Both the position numbers and the translations under genes were made by a program. From positions 3,100,001 through 3,164,000 of the forward strand of contig NZ_CP011773.1 of NCBI RefSeq assembly GCF_001021385.1: a stretch of 64,000 nucleotides of DNA, read 5' to 3'. Position 1 is the stretch's first letter. Every line of letters begins with the position of its first letter. This DNA is from Mycobacterium sp. EPa45 (GTDB lineage: Bacteria; Actinomycetota; Actinomycetes; Mycobacteriales; Mycobacteriaceae). Positions 9,801 through 18,518 of this stretch are shown one piece after another. A model generated the notes under the pieces. The model was given only the letters and a program-made list of their open reading frames with translations. It did no database searches and had not been told where the DNA came from.

Positions 9801-10445
9801 GACGACGCCGATCTGGCGGAGGTGTACACCGCATGGGGCGGTTTCGCCTATGGACGCGAGCTCGACGGCAGGCCGGCCGCCGACGACATGTCCACCCAGT
9901 ATCGCCGAATCGTGGTCGCCGCCAAGAACACCGACTCCCGCGAGCACGACATCGCGGACTCCGACGACTACTTCCAGTACCACGGCGGCATGGTGGCGAC
10001 CGTGCGGGCGCTGACCGGTAAGGCGCCGGCGGCCTACATCGGCGACAACACCCGCCCGGATGCCGTGCGCACCCGCACCCTGTCCGAGGAGACCACCCGG
10101 GTGTTCCGCGCGCGGGTGGTCAACCCGCGCTGGATGGCGGCGATGCGCAAGCACGGCTACAAGGGCGCCTTCGAGATGGCCGCGACCGTGGACTATCTGT
10201 TCGGCTACGACGCGACCGCGGGCGTGATGGCCGACTGGATGTACGAGCAGCTCACCGAGTCCTACGTGCTGGACCCGGAGAACCGTAAGTTCATGAACGA
10301 GTCCAATCCCTGGGCGCTGCACGGGATGTCGGAGCGGCTGCTCGAGGCGGTCGGTCGCGGGATGTGGGAGAGCCCGGATCCGGCCACGCTGAACGGTTTG
10401 CGGCAGGTGTTGCTGGAAACCGAAGGCGACCTCGAAGCGCGTTAG
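6873..10445 (+). CDS. cobN: Cobaltochelatase subunit CobN
   Basis: 1190 residues, full length for the ATP-dependent cobaltochelatase large subunit that inserts Co(II) into hydrogenobyrinic acid a,c-diamide. The signature [18 protein letters not shown], the [14 protein letters not shown] helix, [20 protein letters not shown] and the C-terminal [20 protein letters not shown], all CobN/magnesium-chelatase H motifs, are present. The GTG at 6873 gives the usual short N-terminus ([14 protein letters not shown]). TACGGT ends 11 nt upstream, a little far for a leaderless start, and no ribosome site is evident. In M. tuberculosis cobN is close to cobG; here about 5.6 kb of other genes separate them. 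Confidence 0.95.
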   Translation: MSTTVLLLSTSDTDLITARASGADFRWANPARLIDGELAELVEGADVVVVRILGGYRAWQDGIDAVVASGRPTIVVSGEQAPDADLMERSTVPAGIAVQTHIYLAQGGVENLRQLHAFLSDTLLMTGFGFNPPSATPTWGVLDRAGAATDGPTIAVLFYRAQQLAGNTAYIEALSTAIEAAGGRALPVYCTSLRTPEPELLALLGTADAMVVTVLAAGGARPATAGAGHDDDNWNVKHLAALDVPILQGLCLTSSRATWSGNDDGLSPLDVATQVAVPEFDGRIITVPFSFKEIDSDGLISYLPDPERCARVAGLAVKHANLRRVGAEDKRLALVFSAYPTKHSRIGNAVGLDTPASAVALLHALRDAGYRIGEIPGVDASDGDALMHALIERGGQDPDWVTDGQLAGNPIRIPAAQYREWFAALPDELTEAMVTHWGPPPGELFVDRSRNPDGEIVVAAIQSDNIVILVQPPRGFGENPVAIYHDPDLPPSHHYLATYLWLRHSFGAHAAVHLGKHGNLEWLPGKTVGMSASCGTDAALGDLPLIYPFLVNDPGEGTQAKRRAHATLVDHLIPPMARAESYGDIARLEQLLDEHANIAALDPGKLPAIRQQIWTLMRAAKMDHDLGLAERPEDDSFDDMLLHVDGWLCEIKDVQIRDGLHILGAAPAGEAELDLVLAILRARQLFGGEQHLPGLREALGLAEDGSANRGEVDEAEQQARVLLAGLQATGWDAARVGELTDDDGVAAILRFAATEVVPRLAGTAAEIEQVLRALDGRFIAAGPSGSPLRGLVNVLPTGRNFYSVDPKAVPSRLAWETGVAMADSLLQRYRADHGDWPRSVGLSVWGTSAMRTSGDDIAEVLALLGVRPVWDDASRRVVDLEAITLAELGRPRIDVTVRISGFFRDAFPHVVTMLDDAVRLVAGLDEPAEQNFVRAHAQVDLAEHGDERRATTRIFGSKPGTYGAGLLQLIDSRNWRDDADLAEVYTAWGGFAYGRELDGRPAADDMSTQYRRIVVAAKNTDSREHDIADSDDYFQYHGGMVATVRALTGKAPAAYIGDNTRPDAVRTRTLSEETTRVFRARVVNPRWMAAMRKHGYKGAFEMAATVDYLFGYDATAGVMADWMYEQLTESYVLDPENRKFMNESNPWALHGMSERLLEAVGRGMWESPDPATLNGLRQVLLETEGDLEAR

Positions 10446-10449
10446 AGGC

Positions 10450-10455
10450 TAAGTT
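10450..10455 (+). promoter_or_regulatory. -10 hexamer TAAGTT of a leaderless promoter
   Basis: TAAGTT fits TANNNT, ends 6 nt before the ATG at 10462 and starts 4 nt after the end of cobN. It suggests independent transcription of the downstream flavoprotein gene. Confidence 0.5.
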
Positions 10456-10461
10456 GAGTGC

Positions 10462-10842
10462 ATGGCACTTACGTTCGCTGAGGTCGTCAACGCCAAATAC
10501 ATCTCGCTGACCACGTTCACCAAGGACGGCAGGCCCAAGCCGACCGCGGTCTGGGTCGTACCCGACGGCGACGCCGCGCTGGTGATCAGTGAGAAAAACG
10601 CGTGGAAGGTCAAGCGCATCCGCAACACCCCGCGAGTGACGGTGGCGATCTGCGATGTGCGCGGCAACGTCAAGAGTGAAGCCGTGGAAGCGGTAGCGGC
10701 CGTCCTTCCCGAATCTCAGACCGAGCGGGTGTATCAGGCGATCGGCAAGCGCTACGGGATCGTCGGGCACGTCTTCAATTTCTTCAGCAAGCTGCGTGGT
10801 GGCGTCAAGCGCACCATCGGCCTGGAATTGCGCGCCGCCTGA
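10462..10842 (+). CDS. PPOX-class F420-dependent oxidoreductase, first copy
   Basis: 126 residues of the split beta-barrel flavin/F420-binding fold: KYISLTTFTKDGRPKPTAVW, VVPDGDAALVISEKNAWKVK, RIRNTPRVTVAICD. Members bind F420 or FMN and reduce diverse small molecules. The substrate cannot be read from sequence. The place after cobN matches Rv2061c in M. tuberculosis as remembered. The next gene is a paralogue, so this is a tandem duplication. The leaderless-type start supports the ATG at 10462. Confidence 0.85.
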   Translation: MALTFAEVVNAKYISLTTFTKDGRPKPTAVWVVPDGDAALVISEKNAWKVKRIRNTPRVTVAICDVRGNVKSEAVEAVAAVLPESQTERVYQAIGKRYGIVGHVFNFFSKLRGGVKRTIGLELRAA

Positions 10843-10884
10843 TCCCGACGCTTTAAAACGCCCGCGGAGGGGAACAGTCACGGC

Positions 10885-11283
10885 ATGGCTAACTCGGTCG
10901 CCAATCCCACCTTCCCCGACGTCGCACAGGCGAAATACCTGTTGCTCACCACGTTCACCAAGGACGGCACACCCAAGCCGACGGCCATCTGGGGTGTGCC
11001 CGACGGCGACCGGTTGCTGGTCATCACCGACCGGGTGTCATGGAAGGTCAAGCGCATCCGCAACACCCCGCGGGTCACCATCGCCGAGAGCCATGCGCTC
11101 GGAAAGCCGAAAGGCCCGGCGGTCGAGGCGACGGCCCGCGTGTTGCCGGACTCGGAGACCCGCGGCGTCTACAACAAGGTGCTGCGCCGCTACTGGCAAC
11201 ACTCGTGGTGGTTCTACCTGCACAGCCTGGTCCGCGGCGGCATCGACAAAGTGCACGTCGCTCTCGAGATCACGCCGCAATAG
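10885..11283 (+). CDS. PPOX-class F420-dependent oxidoreductase, second tandem copy
   Basis: 132 residues, clearly paralogous to the preceding protein (KYLLLTTFTKDGTPKPTAIW; SWKVKRIRNTPRVTIAES), but with a different C-terminal third rich in Trp/Tyr (RRYWQHSWWFYLHSLVRGG). A GGAGGGG ribosome site (10866-10872) lies 12 nt before the ATG, unlike the leaderless first copy, so the two may be translated under different conditions. Expected fold: split beta-barrel flavoprotein. Substrate unknown. Confidence 0.83.
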   Translation: MANSVANPTFPDVAQAKYLLLTTFTKDGTPKPTAIWGVPDGDRLLVITDRVSWKVKRIRNTPRVTIAESHALGKPKGPAVEATARVLPDSETRGVYNKVLRRYWQHSWWFYLHSLVRGGIDKVHVALEITPQ

Positions 11284-11344
11284 AACTCACAGGGTCTTAT
11301 CAGGCCGGCCGGAACCAGGCCGGTTCGCTGCTCGTTGGCACTAC

Positions 11345-11821
11345 ATGGTGATGCGGACGCTCTTGCTCTACGCCGTGGTCGAGCTGGCGGTGTTGGCCGC
11401 CCTGACCTGGTCGGTCGGCATCGGCTGGACGCTGCTGATCCTGCTCGCTACCTCGGTGATCGGGGTCGCCTTGGCCGGTTCGCAGGTCAAGCGCCAGATC
11501 CTCAAGCTGCAGCGCACCCGAACCAACCCACAGGGTGCGGTCGCCGACAGCATGCTCGTCGCCCTCGGCACCGTCCTGATGTTCATTCCCGGCATCGTCA
11601 GCACCGCGATCGGTGCGCTGATGCTACTGCCGCTGACTCGCAGCGTGGTGCGGCCGCTGGCCGGAATGCTGCTCACCCGCGGCATCGCCCGCCGGGTCAG
11701 CGTCATCAATCTGACCGCGCCCAGCGGTCATCCCGGCCGCGGCGACTACATCGACGGCGAGGTCGTCGAGGAGCAGGTCTACGGTCCGGTCCACGACGCC
11801 AACATCGTCCGCCGGTACTGA
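11345..11821 (+). CDS. fxsA: FxsA family membrane protein
   Basis: 158 residues. It shows the FxsA pattern: an N-terminal hydrophobic pair (LLLYAVVELAVLAALTW; WTLLILLATSVIGVALAG), a central amphipathic segment (QVKRQILKLQRT), then DSMLVALGTVLMFIPGIVST and an LPLTRSVVRP end, followed by a polar C-tail. FxsA was named in E. coli for suppressing F-plasmid exclusion of phage T7; its native role is unclear. ATG 11345, GTG 11348 and ATG 11351 are all possible starts. The position between PPOX and lnt-ppm1 matches Rv2053c. Confidence 0.8.
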   Translation: MVMRTLLLYAVVELAVLAALTWSVGIGWTLLILLATSVIGVALAGSQVKRQILKLQRTRTNPQGAVADSMLVALGTVLMFIPGIVSTAIGALMLLPLTRSVVRPLAGMLLTRGIARRVSVINLTAPSGHPGRGDYIDGEVVEEQVYGPVHDANIVRRY

Positions 11822-11864
11822 CCCTCTGCGTCTGCCCCGCACGCGCGAGGGAGACTGACTGACC

Positions 11865-13460
11865 GTGACCACACTGCTGCTGGGCGGGCGCATCCACAGC
11901 CCGTCGCACCCGGATGCGACCGCGATGGCGGTTCGCGACGGCGTCGTCGCCTGGTTGGGCAGCGACGACGTCGGCCGGTCTCAGTTCGGCGACGCCATCA
12001 CCGTCGACCTCGACGGCGCGTTCGTGGCACCCGCCTTCGTCGACAGTCACATTCATCTGACCTCGACCGGCCTGCTGATGACCGGGCTCGACCTGACCGG
12101 CGCGACTTCCAAACGGCACTGCCTGACCCTGGTCGCCCAGCACGCGGCGGCGCATCCCGGCCGGCCCATCTGGGCGCACGGCTGGGATGACGCGGGCTGG
12201 GCTCGCGACGAGGCACCCAGCACCGATGAAGTCGACGCCGTCGTCGGTGCGGTCCCCGCCTACCTGGCCCGCGTCGACGTCCACTCAGCCGTCGCATCAA
12301 CCGGCCTGCGGGAGCTGGTGCCCGGGCTTCCTGCCGTCGCGGGTCACCACCCGCAGCGGCCCCTGTCGGCCGACGCCCATCACCTCGTCCGCAGCGAGGC
12401 GCGCCGCCTGCTGACCGCGCGCCAGCGCGCCGACGCCCGGCTCGCGGCCCTGGATGCGGTCGCCGGCGCCGGCATCGTCGCGGTCCACGAGTGCGCAGGA
12501 CCCGAGATCGGCGGGGCCGACGACTGGCAGGAGTTGCGTGCCACCTCCCACGGCGTCGAGGTTGTCGGCTACTGGGGTGAAGCGGTCTCCAGCGCCGCGC
12601 AGGCCAGAGCGCTCATCGAGGCGACGGGCGCCAACGGTCTGGCCGGCGACCTGTTCGTCGACGGCGCGCTGGGCTCGCGCACCGCGTGGCTGTGCCAGCC
12701 GTATGCCGACGCGCCCGACCGCGTCGGCAACTGCTACCTGGACGCCGACGGCATCGCCGATCACCTGTTCGCCTGTACCGAGGCCGGCGTGACGGCGGGA
12801 TTCCACGTCATCGGTGACGCGGCGGTGACCGCCGCGGTCGACGCCGTGACCCGGCTCGTCGAGCAATTCGGGGCGCCGGCGGTCGCCCGCTGCGGGCACC
12901 GGCTGGAGCATTTGGAGATGGTGAGCGCCGAGCAGGCCGCCACGCTGGGCCAGGCTGGAGTGACGGCCAGCATGCAACCCAATTTCGACGCGCTCTGGGG
13001 CGGCGACAGTGGCATGTACGCCCGCCGTCTGGGTGTTGATCGAGCCGGCCCGCTCAACCCCTTCTCACAACTAGCATCGGCAGGCGTGCCCTTGGCGTTC
13101 GGCTCAGATGCCCCGGTGACCAGCATCGATCCCTGGGCGACGGTGCGCGCGGCCAGCCATCACCAGACCGAAGGAAGCTCGATTTCCGTGCGGGCGGCGT
13201 TCGCGGCGGCGACCCGCGGCGGGTGGCGCGCCGGCGGGGTGCGCGACGGGATCAGCGGGACCTTGGTGCCGGGCGCGCCGGCGTCGTATGCGGTGTGGGA
13301 GGCGGCCGGCGACCTCGATGTCGCCGCCCCGGCCGACAGCGTCCAGCGCTGGTCCACCGACCCGCGCTCGCGGGTGCCCGCGCTGCCCCGCCTGGCGCCT
13401 GGCGACCCGCTGCCACGCTGCCGTCAGACCGTGCACCGGGGGTTTGTGCTCCATGGCTAG
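11865..13460 (+). CDS. YtcJ-type metal-dependent amidohydrolase
   Basis: 531 residues of the amidohydrolase superfamily (family 3). The metal-binding HxH is in VDSHIHL (about 60-66), further ligands are expected in [10 protein letters not shown] and RLEHLEM, and the metal/catalytic Asp in FGSDAPV. N- and C-terminal beta segments form the small composite domain. Substrates of this family are N-acyl or cyclic amides; none can be assigned. GTG at 11865 follows a GAGGGAG ribosome site. The 3' end overlaps lnt by 8 nt, so it is co-translated with lipoprotein-processing genes. Confidence 0.85.
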   Translation: MTTLLLGGRIHSPSHPDATAMAVRDGVVAWLGSDDVGRSQFGDAITVDLDGAFVAPAFVDSHIHLTSTGLLMTGLDLTGATSKRHCLTLVAQHAAAHPGRPIWAHGWDDAGWARDEAPSTDEVDAVVGAVPAYLARVDVHSAVASTGLRELVPGLPAVAGHHPQRPLSADAHHLVRSEARRLLTARQRADARLAALDAVAGAGIVAVHECAGPEIGGADDWQELRATSHGVEVVGYWGEAVSSAAQARALIEATGANGLAGDLFVDGALGSRTAWLCQPYADAPDRVGNCYLDADGIADHLFACTEAGVTAGFHVIGDAAVTAAVDAVTRLVEQFGAPAVARCGHRLEHLEMVSAEQAATLGQAGVTASMQPNFDALWGGDSGMYARRLGVDRAGPLNPFSQLASAGVPLAFGSDAPVTSIDPWATVRAASHHQTEGSSISVRAAFAAATRGGWRAGGVRDGISGTLVPGAPASYAVWEAAGDLDVAAPADSVQRWSTDPRSRVPALPRLAPGDPLPRCRQTVHRGFVLHG

Positions 13461-15189
13461 CTGGCTGCTGAAGTGGTTGCGCACCGCCCTGCCGCCGCGG
13501 CTGGTCCGGCTGCTGGTCGCGGTGACCGCGGGGCTGCTGTTGTGCGTCAGCTTCCCGCCAATCGGCTGGTGGTGGTCGGCGGTCGTGAGCTTCGCGCTGC
13601 TGAGCTGGGTGCTGGTGCATCCGAAGACGACGCCGGCCGGCGGGCTGGGATACGGGTTCCTGTTCGGATTGGCGTTCTACATCCCGCTGATTCCCTGGAT
13701 CAGTGGTCTGGTCGGCCCGGTGCCGTGGCTGGCGCTGTCCGCGATGGAGGCACTGTTTCCGGCGCTGTTCGGCTGGCTGGCGGTCGTGGTGCGCCGCGTC
13801 CCCGGCTGGTCATTGTGGTTCGCGTTGCTGTGGTCGGCCCAGGAGTGGCTGAAGTCGGCCGTGCCGTTCGGTGGATTCCCTTGGGGCCTAGTCGGTTTCG
13901 GTCAGACAGGTGGACCTTTCCTGTCGCTGGTCCAGCTCGGCGGCGTGCCGCTGCTGTCGTTCGCGATCGCGTTGCTGGGCATCTCGCTGGCCGCGCTGGC
14001 CTTCGAGATCGCGCGCTGGTGGCAGCACAGCGCCCCGGCCCGATCGGGCGGGCACATGTCACTGTCCGGCCTGCTGCTGCCCGGGCTGTGCATCACCGCG
14101 GTGCTGCTCACCACCGCGGTGGCCGCACCGCAGGTGCGCCGCGCTGCCGGCGGCGCGGGCAATGAGCCGACGGTGACGGTGGCCGCGATTCAGGGCAATG
14201 TGCCGCGGCTTGGGCTGGACTTCAACAGTCAGCGTCGCGCCGTAATGGACAACCACGTACGTCAAACCCTGCAGCTGGCCGACGATGTGCACGCCGGCAG
14301 GGCGCCGCAGCCGCAGTTCGTGATCTGGCCCGAGAATTCGTCGGACATCGACCCGATGACCAATCCCGACGCCGCCCAGCAGATCAGCGCGGCCGCGCAG
14401 GCGATCGGCGCCCCGATTTTGGTCGGCGCCGTCATTGCCCGCCCGGACTGGACGCCGGAAAACCCGACCGCGTCGAACACCGTCGTTGTCTGGGATCCGG
14501 TCAACGGGCCAGGGGAGCGCCACGACAAGCAGATCATCCAGCCGTTCGGCGAATACATGCCGTGGCGGGGCTTCTTCCGGCACCTCTCGTCCTTCGCCGA
14601 CCGCGCCGGCTACTTCGTGCCGGGTAGCGGGTCGGGCGTCGTGCACGCCGCCGGGGTGCCGGTCGGGGTGGCCACCTGCTGGGAGGTCATCTTCGACCGC
14701 GCGCTGCGCGAGTCGGTCCGCAACGGGGCCCAACTGCTGGCGGTCCCGACCAACAATGCGACCTTCGACCAGAACATGAGCGAACAGCTGCTGGCGTTCG
14801 CCCGCGCCCGCGCCGTCGAGCACGACCGGTATGTGGTGGTGGCCGGCACCACCGGGATCAGCGCGGTGATCGCCCCCGACGGCGCCGAGATCGCCCGCAC
14901 CCAGTTCTTCACACCGGCCTATCTCGACATGACCGTACGGCTCAAGACCAGTGAGACGCCGGCCACGCGGTGGGGAGCGCTGATCCAGTGGGCGCTGGTC
15001 GGAGCTGCCATTTCGGTCGTGATCGGGGCCATACTGCACAATGGTTGGTTCATGCGCCCGTTGCGCCGCAGGCGGCGAGAGCGGGAAGCACGCAGCATGT
15101 CCGGGGGCGACGACGACGGCGACACCACGCCGGAGCAGGGCGATCCATCCTCAGCCCTGGCCGGGCAGCACGACAAAGGAGAGTCATGA
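13453..15189 (+). CDS. lnt: Apolipoprotein N-acyltransferase Lnt
   Basis: 578 residues. About eight N-terminal membrane helices (residues 15-225) precede a nitrilase-type domain, plus a C-terminal helix (about 515-535) and an Arg-rich cytoplasmic tail. The catalytic triad reads as E294 (IWPENS), K359 (RHDKQ) and C409 (ATCWEVIF), with the FGEYMP motif at 365-370. It transfers the third acyl chain to the N-terminal Cys of lipoproteins. In M. tuberculosis this domain is fused to Ppm1; here it is separate, as in M. smegmatis where it also anchors Ppm1. The stop overlaps ppm1 by 4 nt. Confidence 0.94.
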   Translation: MASWLLKWLRTALPPRLVRLLVAVTAGLLLCVSFPPIGWWWSAVVSFALLSWVLVHPKTTPAGGLGYGFLFGLAFYIPLIPWISGLVGPVPWLALSAMEALFPALFGWLAVVVRRVPGWSLWFALLWSAQEWLKSAVPFGGFPWGLVGFGQTGGPFLSLVQLGGVPLLSFAIALLGISLAALAFEIARWWQHSAPARSGGHMSLSGLLLPGLCITAVLLTTAVAAPQVRRAAGGAGNEPTVTVAAIQGNVPRLGLDFNSQRRAVMDNHVRQTLQLADDVHAGRAPQPQFVIWPENSSDIDPMTNPDAAQQISAAAQAIGAPILVGAVIARPDWTPENPTASNTVVVWDPVNGPGERHDKQIIQPFGEYMPWRGFFRHLSSFADRAGYFVPGSGSGVVHAAGVPVGVATCWEVIFDRALRESVRNGAQLLAVPTNNATFDQNMSEQLLAFARARAVEHDRYVVVAGTTGISAVIAPDGAEIARTQFFTPAYLDMTVRLKTSETPATRWGALIQWALVGAAISVVIGAILHNGWFMRPLRRRRREREARSMSGGDDDGDTTPEQGDPSSALAGQHDKGES

Positions 15190-15959
15190 CCGACCGGGGC
15201 AACACGGGCGTCGAGCGCCCCAGCCAGCGCACCCTGGTGATCATTCCGACGTTCAACGAGTTGGAGAACCTGCCCCTGATCGTGGGCCGAGTGCACAAGG
15301 CCTGCCCCGAGGTACATGTGCTGATCGTCGACGACGGGAGCCCCGACGGGACCGGCGAGCTCGCCGACGAACTGTCCCTGGCCGACACCGACCGGGTTCA
15401 CGTGATGCACCGCAACGCCAAGGACGGGCTCGGCGCGGCCTATCTCGCGGGGTTCGCCTGGGGCCTGAGCCGCCAATACAACGTGCTCGTGGAGATGGAT
15501 GCCGACGGCAGCCACGCACCCGAGCAGCTCTACCGGCTGCTGGACGCCATCGACAGCGGCGCCGATCTGGCGATCGGTTCCCGCTATGTGCAGGGCGGCA
15601 CCGTCCGCAACTGGCCCTACCGGCGGCTCGTGCTGTCCAAGACCGCCAACACCTACTCGCGCGTGCTGCTCGGGGTCGGAATCCACGACATCACCGCCGG
15701 TTACCGCGCCTACCGGCGCGAGGTGCTGGAGAAGATCGACCTGTCGGCGGTGGATTCCAAGGGCTACTGCTTCCAGATCGACCTGACCTGGCGCACGATC
15801 AACAGCGGTTTCAGGGTCACCGAGGTGCCCATCACGTTCCGCGAGCGTGAACTCGGGGTCTCGAAGATGAGCGGCTCGAACATCCGCGAAGCGATGGTCA
15901 AGGTCGCCCAGTGGGGCATCGGCGGGCGCATTGACCGCGCCCGCGGTGTGGTCCGCTAG
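15186..15959 (+). CDS. ppm1: Polyprenol monophosphomannose synthase Ppm1 (GT2)
   Basis: 257 residues. GT2 fold with [34 protein letters not shown], metal-binding DAD in [13 protein letters not shown], and the dolichol-phosphate-mannose-synthase signature [17 protein letters not shown] and [13 protein letters not shown]. It transfers mannose from GDP-mannose to polyprenyl phosphate, the donor for lipomannan, lipoarabinomannan and protein mannosylation. ATGA overlap with lnt couples the two, which fits the known membrane recruitment of Ppm1 by the Lnt partner. No membrane helix of its own is visible. Confidence 0.95.
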   Translation: MTDRGNTGVERPSQRTLVIIPTFNELENLPLIVGRVHKACPEVHVLIVDDGSPDGTGELADELSLADTDRVHVMHRNAKDGLGAAYLAGFAWGLSRQYNVLVEMDADGSHAPEQLYRLLDAIDSGADLAIGSRYVQGGTVRNWPYRRLVLSKTANTYSRVLLGVGIHDITAGYRAYRREVLEKIDLSAVDSKGYCFQIDLTWRTINSGFRVTEVPITFRERELGVSKMSGSNIREAMVKVAQWGIGGRIDRARGVVR

Positions 15960-15967
15960 AAGCTAGA

Positions 15968-16306
15968 TCAGCTGCCGCGGCGCTTGGACTTGATGAGGTC
16001 CATGCGCTCCTTGAGCAGCTCCTCGAGCTCCTCGATCGAGCGGCGCTCCAGCAGCATGTCCCAGTGGGTGCGCGGGGGCTTGACCTTCTTGGGCTCGGGC
16101 AGGTCACCGTCGATCAGGGTGCCTTCGAGGCCGTTCTTGCAGGGCCAGGTGCCGGGGATCTCGGCGTCGTCGGCGAACGGAACCTCGAATTCCTCGCCGT
16201 TCTCGGTGCGGTACCGCGCAATCTGACGCGGCGCCAGGTCGTGGTTGCGGTCCGTCTCGTAGCTCACGGCTCCGAGGCGGCTGCCTCTCAGGACACGATC
16301 AGCCAT
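15968..16306 (-). CDS. rbpA: RNA polymerase-binding protein RbpA
   Basis: 112 residues, almost letter for letter the mycobacterial RbpA: an N-terminal tail MADRVLRGSRLGAVSYETDR, the RbpA core domain (QIARYRTENGEEFEVPF, GTWPCKNG), the basic linker (PEPKKVKPPRTHWDM) and the sigma-interacting helix (RRSIEELEELLKERMDLI). It stabilises SigA/SigB holoenzyme and the open promoter complex. The ATG at 16306 has GAGGAG 8 nt upstream; an in-frame TTG at 16312 is less likely. It is convergent with ppm1. The upstream promoter is of the ECF type (see 16364-16391). Confidence 0.97.
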   Translation of the reverse strand: MADRVLRGSRLGAVSYETDRNHDLAPRQIARYRTENGEEFEVPFADDAEIPGTWPCKNGLEGTLIDGDLPEPKKVKPPRTHWDMLLERRSIEELEELLKERMDLIKSKRRGS

Positions 16307-16363
16307 CGTCAACTCTCCTCACAGTGCCAATTAAGGACCGGGGCCCTTAGAAGTCCGGGTAGT

Positions 16364-16391
16364 CAACGCAAGACAACTCTCTGCGGTTCCC
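16364..16391 (-). promoter_or_regulatory. SigH/SigE (sigma-R-like) promoter of rbpA
   Basis: On the minus strand GGGAAC (16391-16386) is followed after exactly 18 nt by GTTG (16367-16364). This matches the GGAAC-N17-19-GTT consensus of disulfide/heat stress ECF sigma factors. In Streptomyces rbpA is a known sigma-R target. The site would give a leader of about 50 nt before the RbpA ATG. No TANNNT at suitable spacing was found closer. Confidence 0.65.
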
Positions 16392-16448
16392 GACTCGACC
16401 CCCCATGATACCGGGATCACTCGCACAGGCCGTCTACAGTCACATGAC

Positions 16449-16778
16449 GTGACGCGTCGTTCCCGCTCCCAGCCGTGCCGGTGGTGCGGACGCGAGGTGG
16501 CCGACGCCGGCATGGGCCGGCGCAGGCAGTACTGCCGCCAGTCCTGCCGGCAGCGCGCCTACGAGCAGCGCGCGTTGGTCAAGGGCAGCGCGATCCCCGA
16601 GGACGCGGTGGTGCTGTCGGCCGAGGAGGCCGCCGAACTGTCCGACCGGGTTTACCAGGTGAGGTGCGCCGCCGAGGACGTCGCCACCGCGGTCGACGAG
16701 GGAGCGGCGACCGCGGAGTTGCGGCAACTGTGCGACGCGCTGGTCCGGGCTGCCAAGGCCGCGGACGGCTGGCGCTGA
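16449..16778 (+). CDS. Small zinc-finger-like conserved protein (Rv2049c-like)
   Basis: 109 residues, highly basic N-terminus. Cysteines C10, C13, C28 and C32 (PCRWCGRE ... YCRQSCRQRAY) make a C-x2-C-x14-C-x3-C treble-clef-like knuckle, followed by a helical Ala/Glu-rich tail. The QSCRQRAY string recurs in small actinobacterial proteins next to rbpA. The function is unknown; nucleic-acid binding is an inference from charge and the Cys pattern. GTG at 16449 is the only start before the motif, with TACAGT ending 8 nt upstream. Confidence 0.75.
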   Translation: MTRRSRSQPCRWCGREVADAGMGRRRQYCRQSCRQRAYEQRALVKGSAIPEDAVVLSAEEAAELSDRVYQVRCAAEDVATAVDEGAATAELRQLCDALVRAAKAADGWR

Positions 16779-16785
16779 GAGGTCG

Positions 16786-18411
16786 GTGACCGGGCCGGTG
16801 GGTCGACGGACCGATCTGCAGCGGGTTGCCGCCGAGGTATTCGGCTGGCCTCAGTTGCGGCCGGCTCAGCTCGAGGCGATGGAGGCGGTGCTCGCCGGGC
16901 GTGACGTGCTGGCCGTGATGGCGACCGGCTCCGGCAAGTCGGCGATCTACCAGGTACCCGCAGTGTTGATCGACGGCGCGACGCTGGTCGTCTCGCCGCT
17001 GATCGCGCTGCAGCGCGACCAGATCAGCGGCCTGGCGGCCACCGACGCCCCTGACGCGGTCGCCATCAACTCGCAACTGGGCCGCGATGACATCGCCCGG
17101 AACTGGCAGGCGTTGCGGCACAAGGAGGTCGAGTACATCTTCTTGGCGCCCGAGCAGCTCACCAACGATGCCGTGGTCGCCGACCTGGCCGCGATGGACG
17201 TCTCACTGGTGGTGGTCGACGAGGCCCACTGTGTGTCCGCGTGGGGCCACGACTTCCGACCGAGCTATCTACGGATCGCCGACAGCATCGAACGTTTCGG
17301 TCACCCGCCCGTCATCGCGTTGACGGCGACCGCGTCGCCGGTGGTGCGCCGCGAAATCGTCGAGCATCTGCGGCTGCGCGATCCGCTGGTCATCGCCAGC
17401 GGCTTCGACCGCCCCAACATCGGACTCCAGGTGTCACACCACGTCACCGACCACGACAAGCGGGAGGCGGTGCTGGCCAGGATGCATCACGTCGAGCGTC
17501 CGGCACTGCTCTATTCGGCGACGCGTAGGGACTCTGAAAGCTATGCCGCGCAACTGAATTCATCCGGCATCAGCGCCGAGGCCTATCATGCGGGTCTGTC
17601 GCGAGAGCAGCGCGACGAGGTCCATCGGCTGTTCCGGGCCGAGGATGGGGTCGACGTGGTGGTGGCGACGTCGGCGTTCGGGATGGGCATCGACAAGGCC
17701 GATGTCCGCACCGTGGTCCACGCGTCGGTTCCCGACTCGATGGACAGCTACTACCAGCAAATCGGGCGGGCCGGTCGTGACGGCGAACCGGCGGTGGCGG
17801 TGCTGTTCTACCGTCCGGAGGATCTCGGCCTGGCCCGGTTCTTCACCTCCAACCGGCCCGACGAGGACCTGCTGGCGCGGGTGTATGCGGCCCTGGACCG
17901 CACGACCCCCAAGCGATTGGGTGAGCTGCGCACCGAACTCGGGGTGTCCGGTGCTCGGGTGACGAACGCGCTGAACCTGCTCGAGGAGGCGGAGCTGGCC
18001 GGCTCGGCGCGGGAAGGCTTCATCCGCAGCAGCGATACTGGCGTCGAGGAGGCGGTGCGCCGCGCCGTCGAGATCGTCGAACGCAACGAACGAGTCGACC
18101 GCACCCGGGTCGAGATGATGCGCGGCTACGCCGAGACACGGGATTGCCGGCGCCAGTTCCTGCTGAGCTATTTCGGAGAGGCGCTGCCGCAGCCGTGCCG
18201 CAATTGCGACAACTGTGCGACCGGTTTGCTCGACGACCCGCCGGCCACCGACCGCTGGGCGGTGCAGACGCCGGTCGTGCACCGGGAGTGGGGACCCGGA
18301 ACGGTGATGGGCGCCGAGGATGACCGGATCACCGTGCTGTTCGACGAATTCGGCTATCGCACCCTGCTCTTGGAGTCCATCGAGGAGTCCGGTGTCCTGA
18401 CTCGCCGCTGA
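16786..18411 (+). CDS. RecQ-family ATP-dependent DNA helicase
   Basis: 541 residues. Helicase motifs: QxxRPxQ (FGWPQLRPAQLEAM), Walker A MATGSGKS (45-52), DEAH 145-148 followed by the RecQ-typical CVSAWGHDFRPSY, motif III ALTATASP, motif V ATSAFGMGIDKADVR and motif VI QQIGRAGRDG. The RecQ zinc-binding helices follow with four cysteines (DCRRQFLLSYFG ... PCRNCDNC). The C-terminal end (HREWGPGTVMG ... GYRTLLLES) is a small beta domain rather than an HRDC. The protein probably unwinds recombination intermediates or stalled forks. GTG at 16786 lies 7 nt after the upstream stop. Confidence 0.9.
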   Translation: MTGPVGRRTDLQRVAAEVFGWPQLRPAQLEAMEAVLAGRDVLAVMATGSGKSAIYQVPAVLIDGATLVVSPLIALQRDQISGLAATDAPDAVAINSQLGRDDIARNWQALRHKEVEYIFLAPEQLTNDAVVADLAAMDVSLVVVDEAHCVSAWGHDFRPSYLRIADSIERFGHPPVIALTATASPVVRREIVEHLRLRDPLVIASGFDRPNIGLQVSHHVTDHDKREAVLARMHHVERPALLYSATRRDSESYAAQLNSSGISAEAYHAGLSREQRDEVHRLFRAEDGVDVVVATSAFGMGIDKADVRTVVHASVPDSMDSYYQQIGRAGRDGEPAVAVLFYRPEDLGLARFFTSNRPDEDLLARVYAALDRTTPKRLGELRTELGVSGARVTNALNLLEEAELAGSAREGFIRSSDTGVEEAVRRAVEIVERNERVDRTRVEMMRGYAETRDCRRQFLLSYFGEALPQPCRNCDNCATGLLDDPPATDRWAVQTPVVHREWGPGTVMGAEDDRITVLFDEFGYRTLLLESIEESGVLTRR

Positions 18412-18436
18412 CGTCCTTTCGGTCACCGCGAATCAA

Positions 18437-18454
18437 ACCCTTAACGGGAAGGGT
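18437..18454. repeat. Short inverted repeat downstream of the recQ-type gene
   Basis: ACCCTT (18437-18442) and AAGGGT (18449-18454) form a 6-bp stem with a 6-nt loop, 25 nt after the helicase stop and 64 nt before the next start. There is no T-run, so it is not a classical terminator; an operator for the SsuD-type gene is an alternative. Confidence 0.3.
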
Positions 18455-18518
18455 CGGTCGTTCCTAGGGTCGATGGGCGCCAACCGGATAGTGAGATTGT
18501 TCCCAAGGGAGTGCGTCG

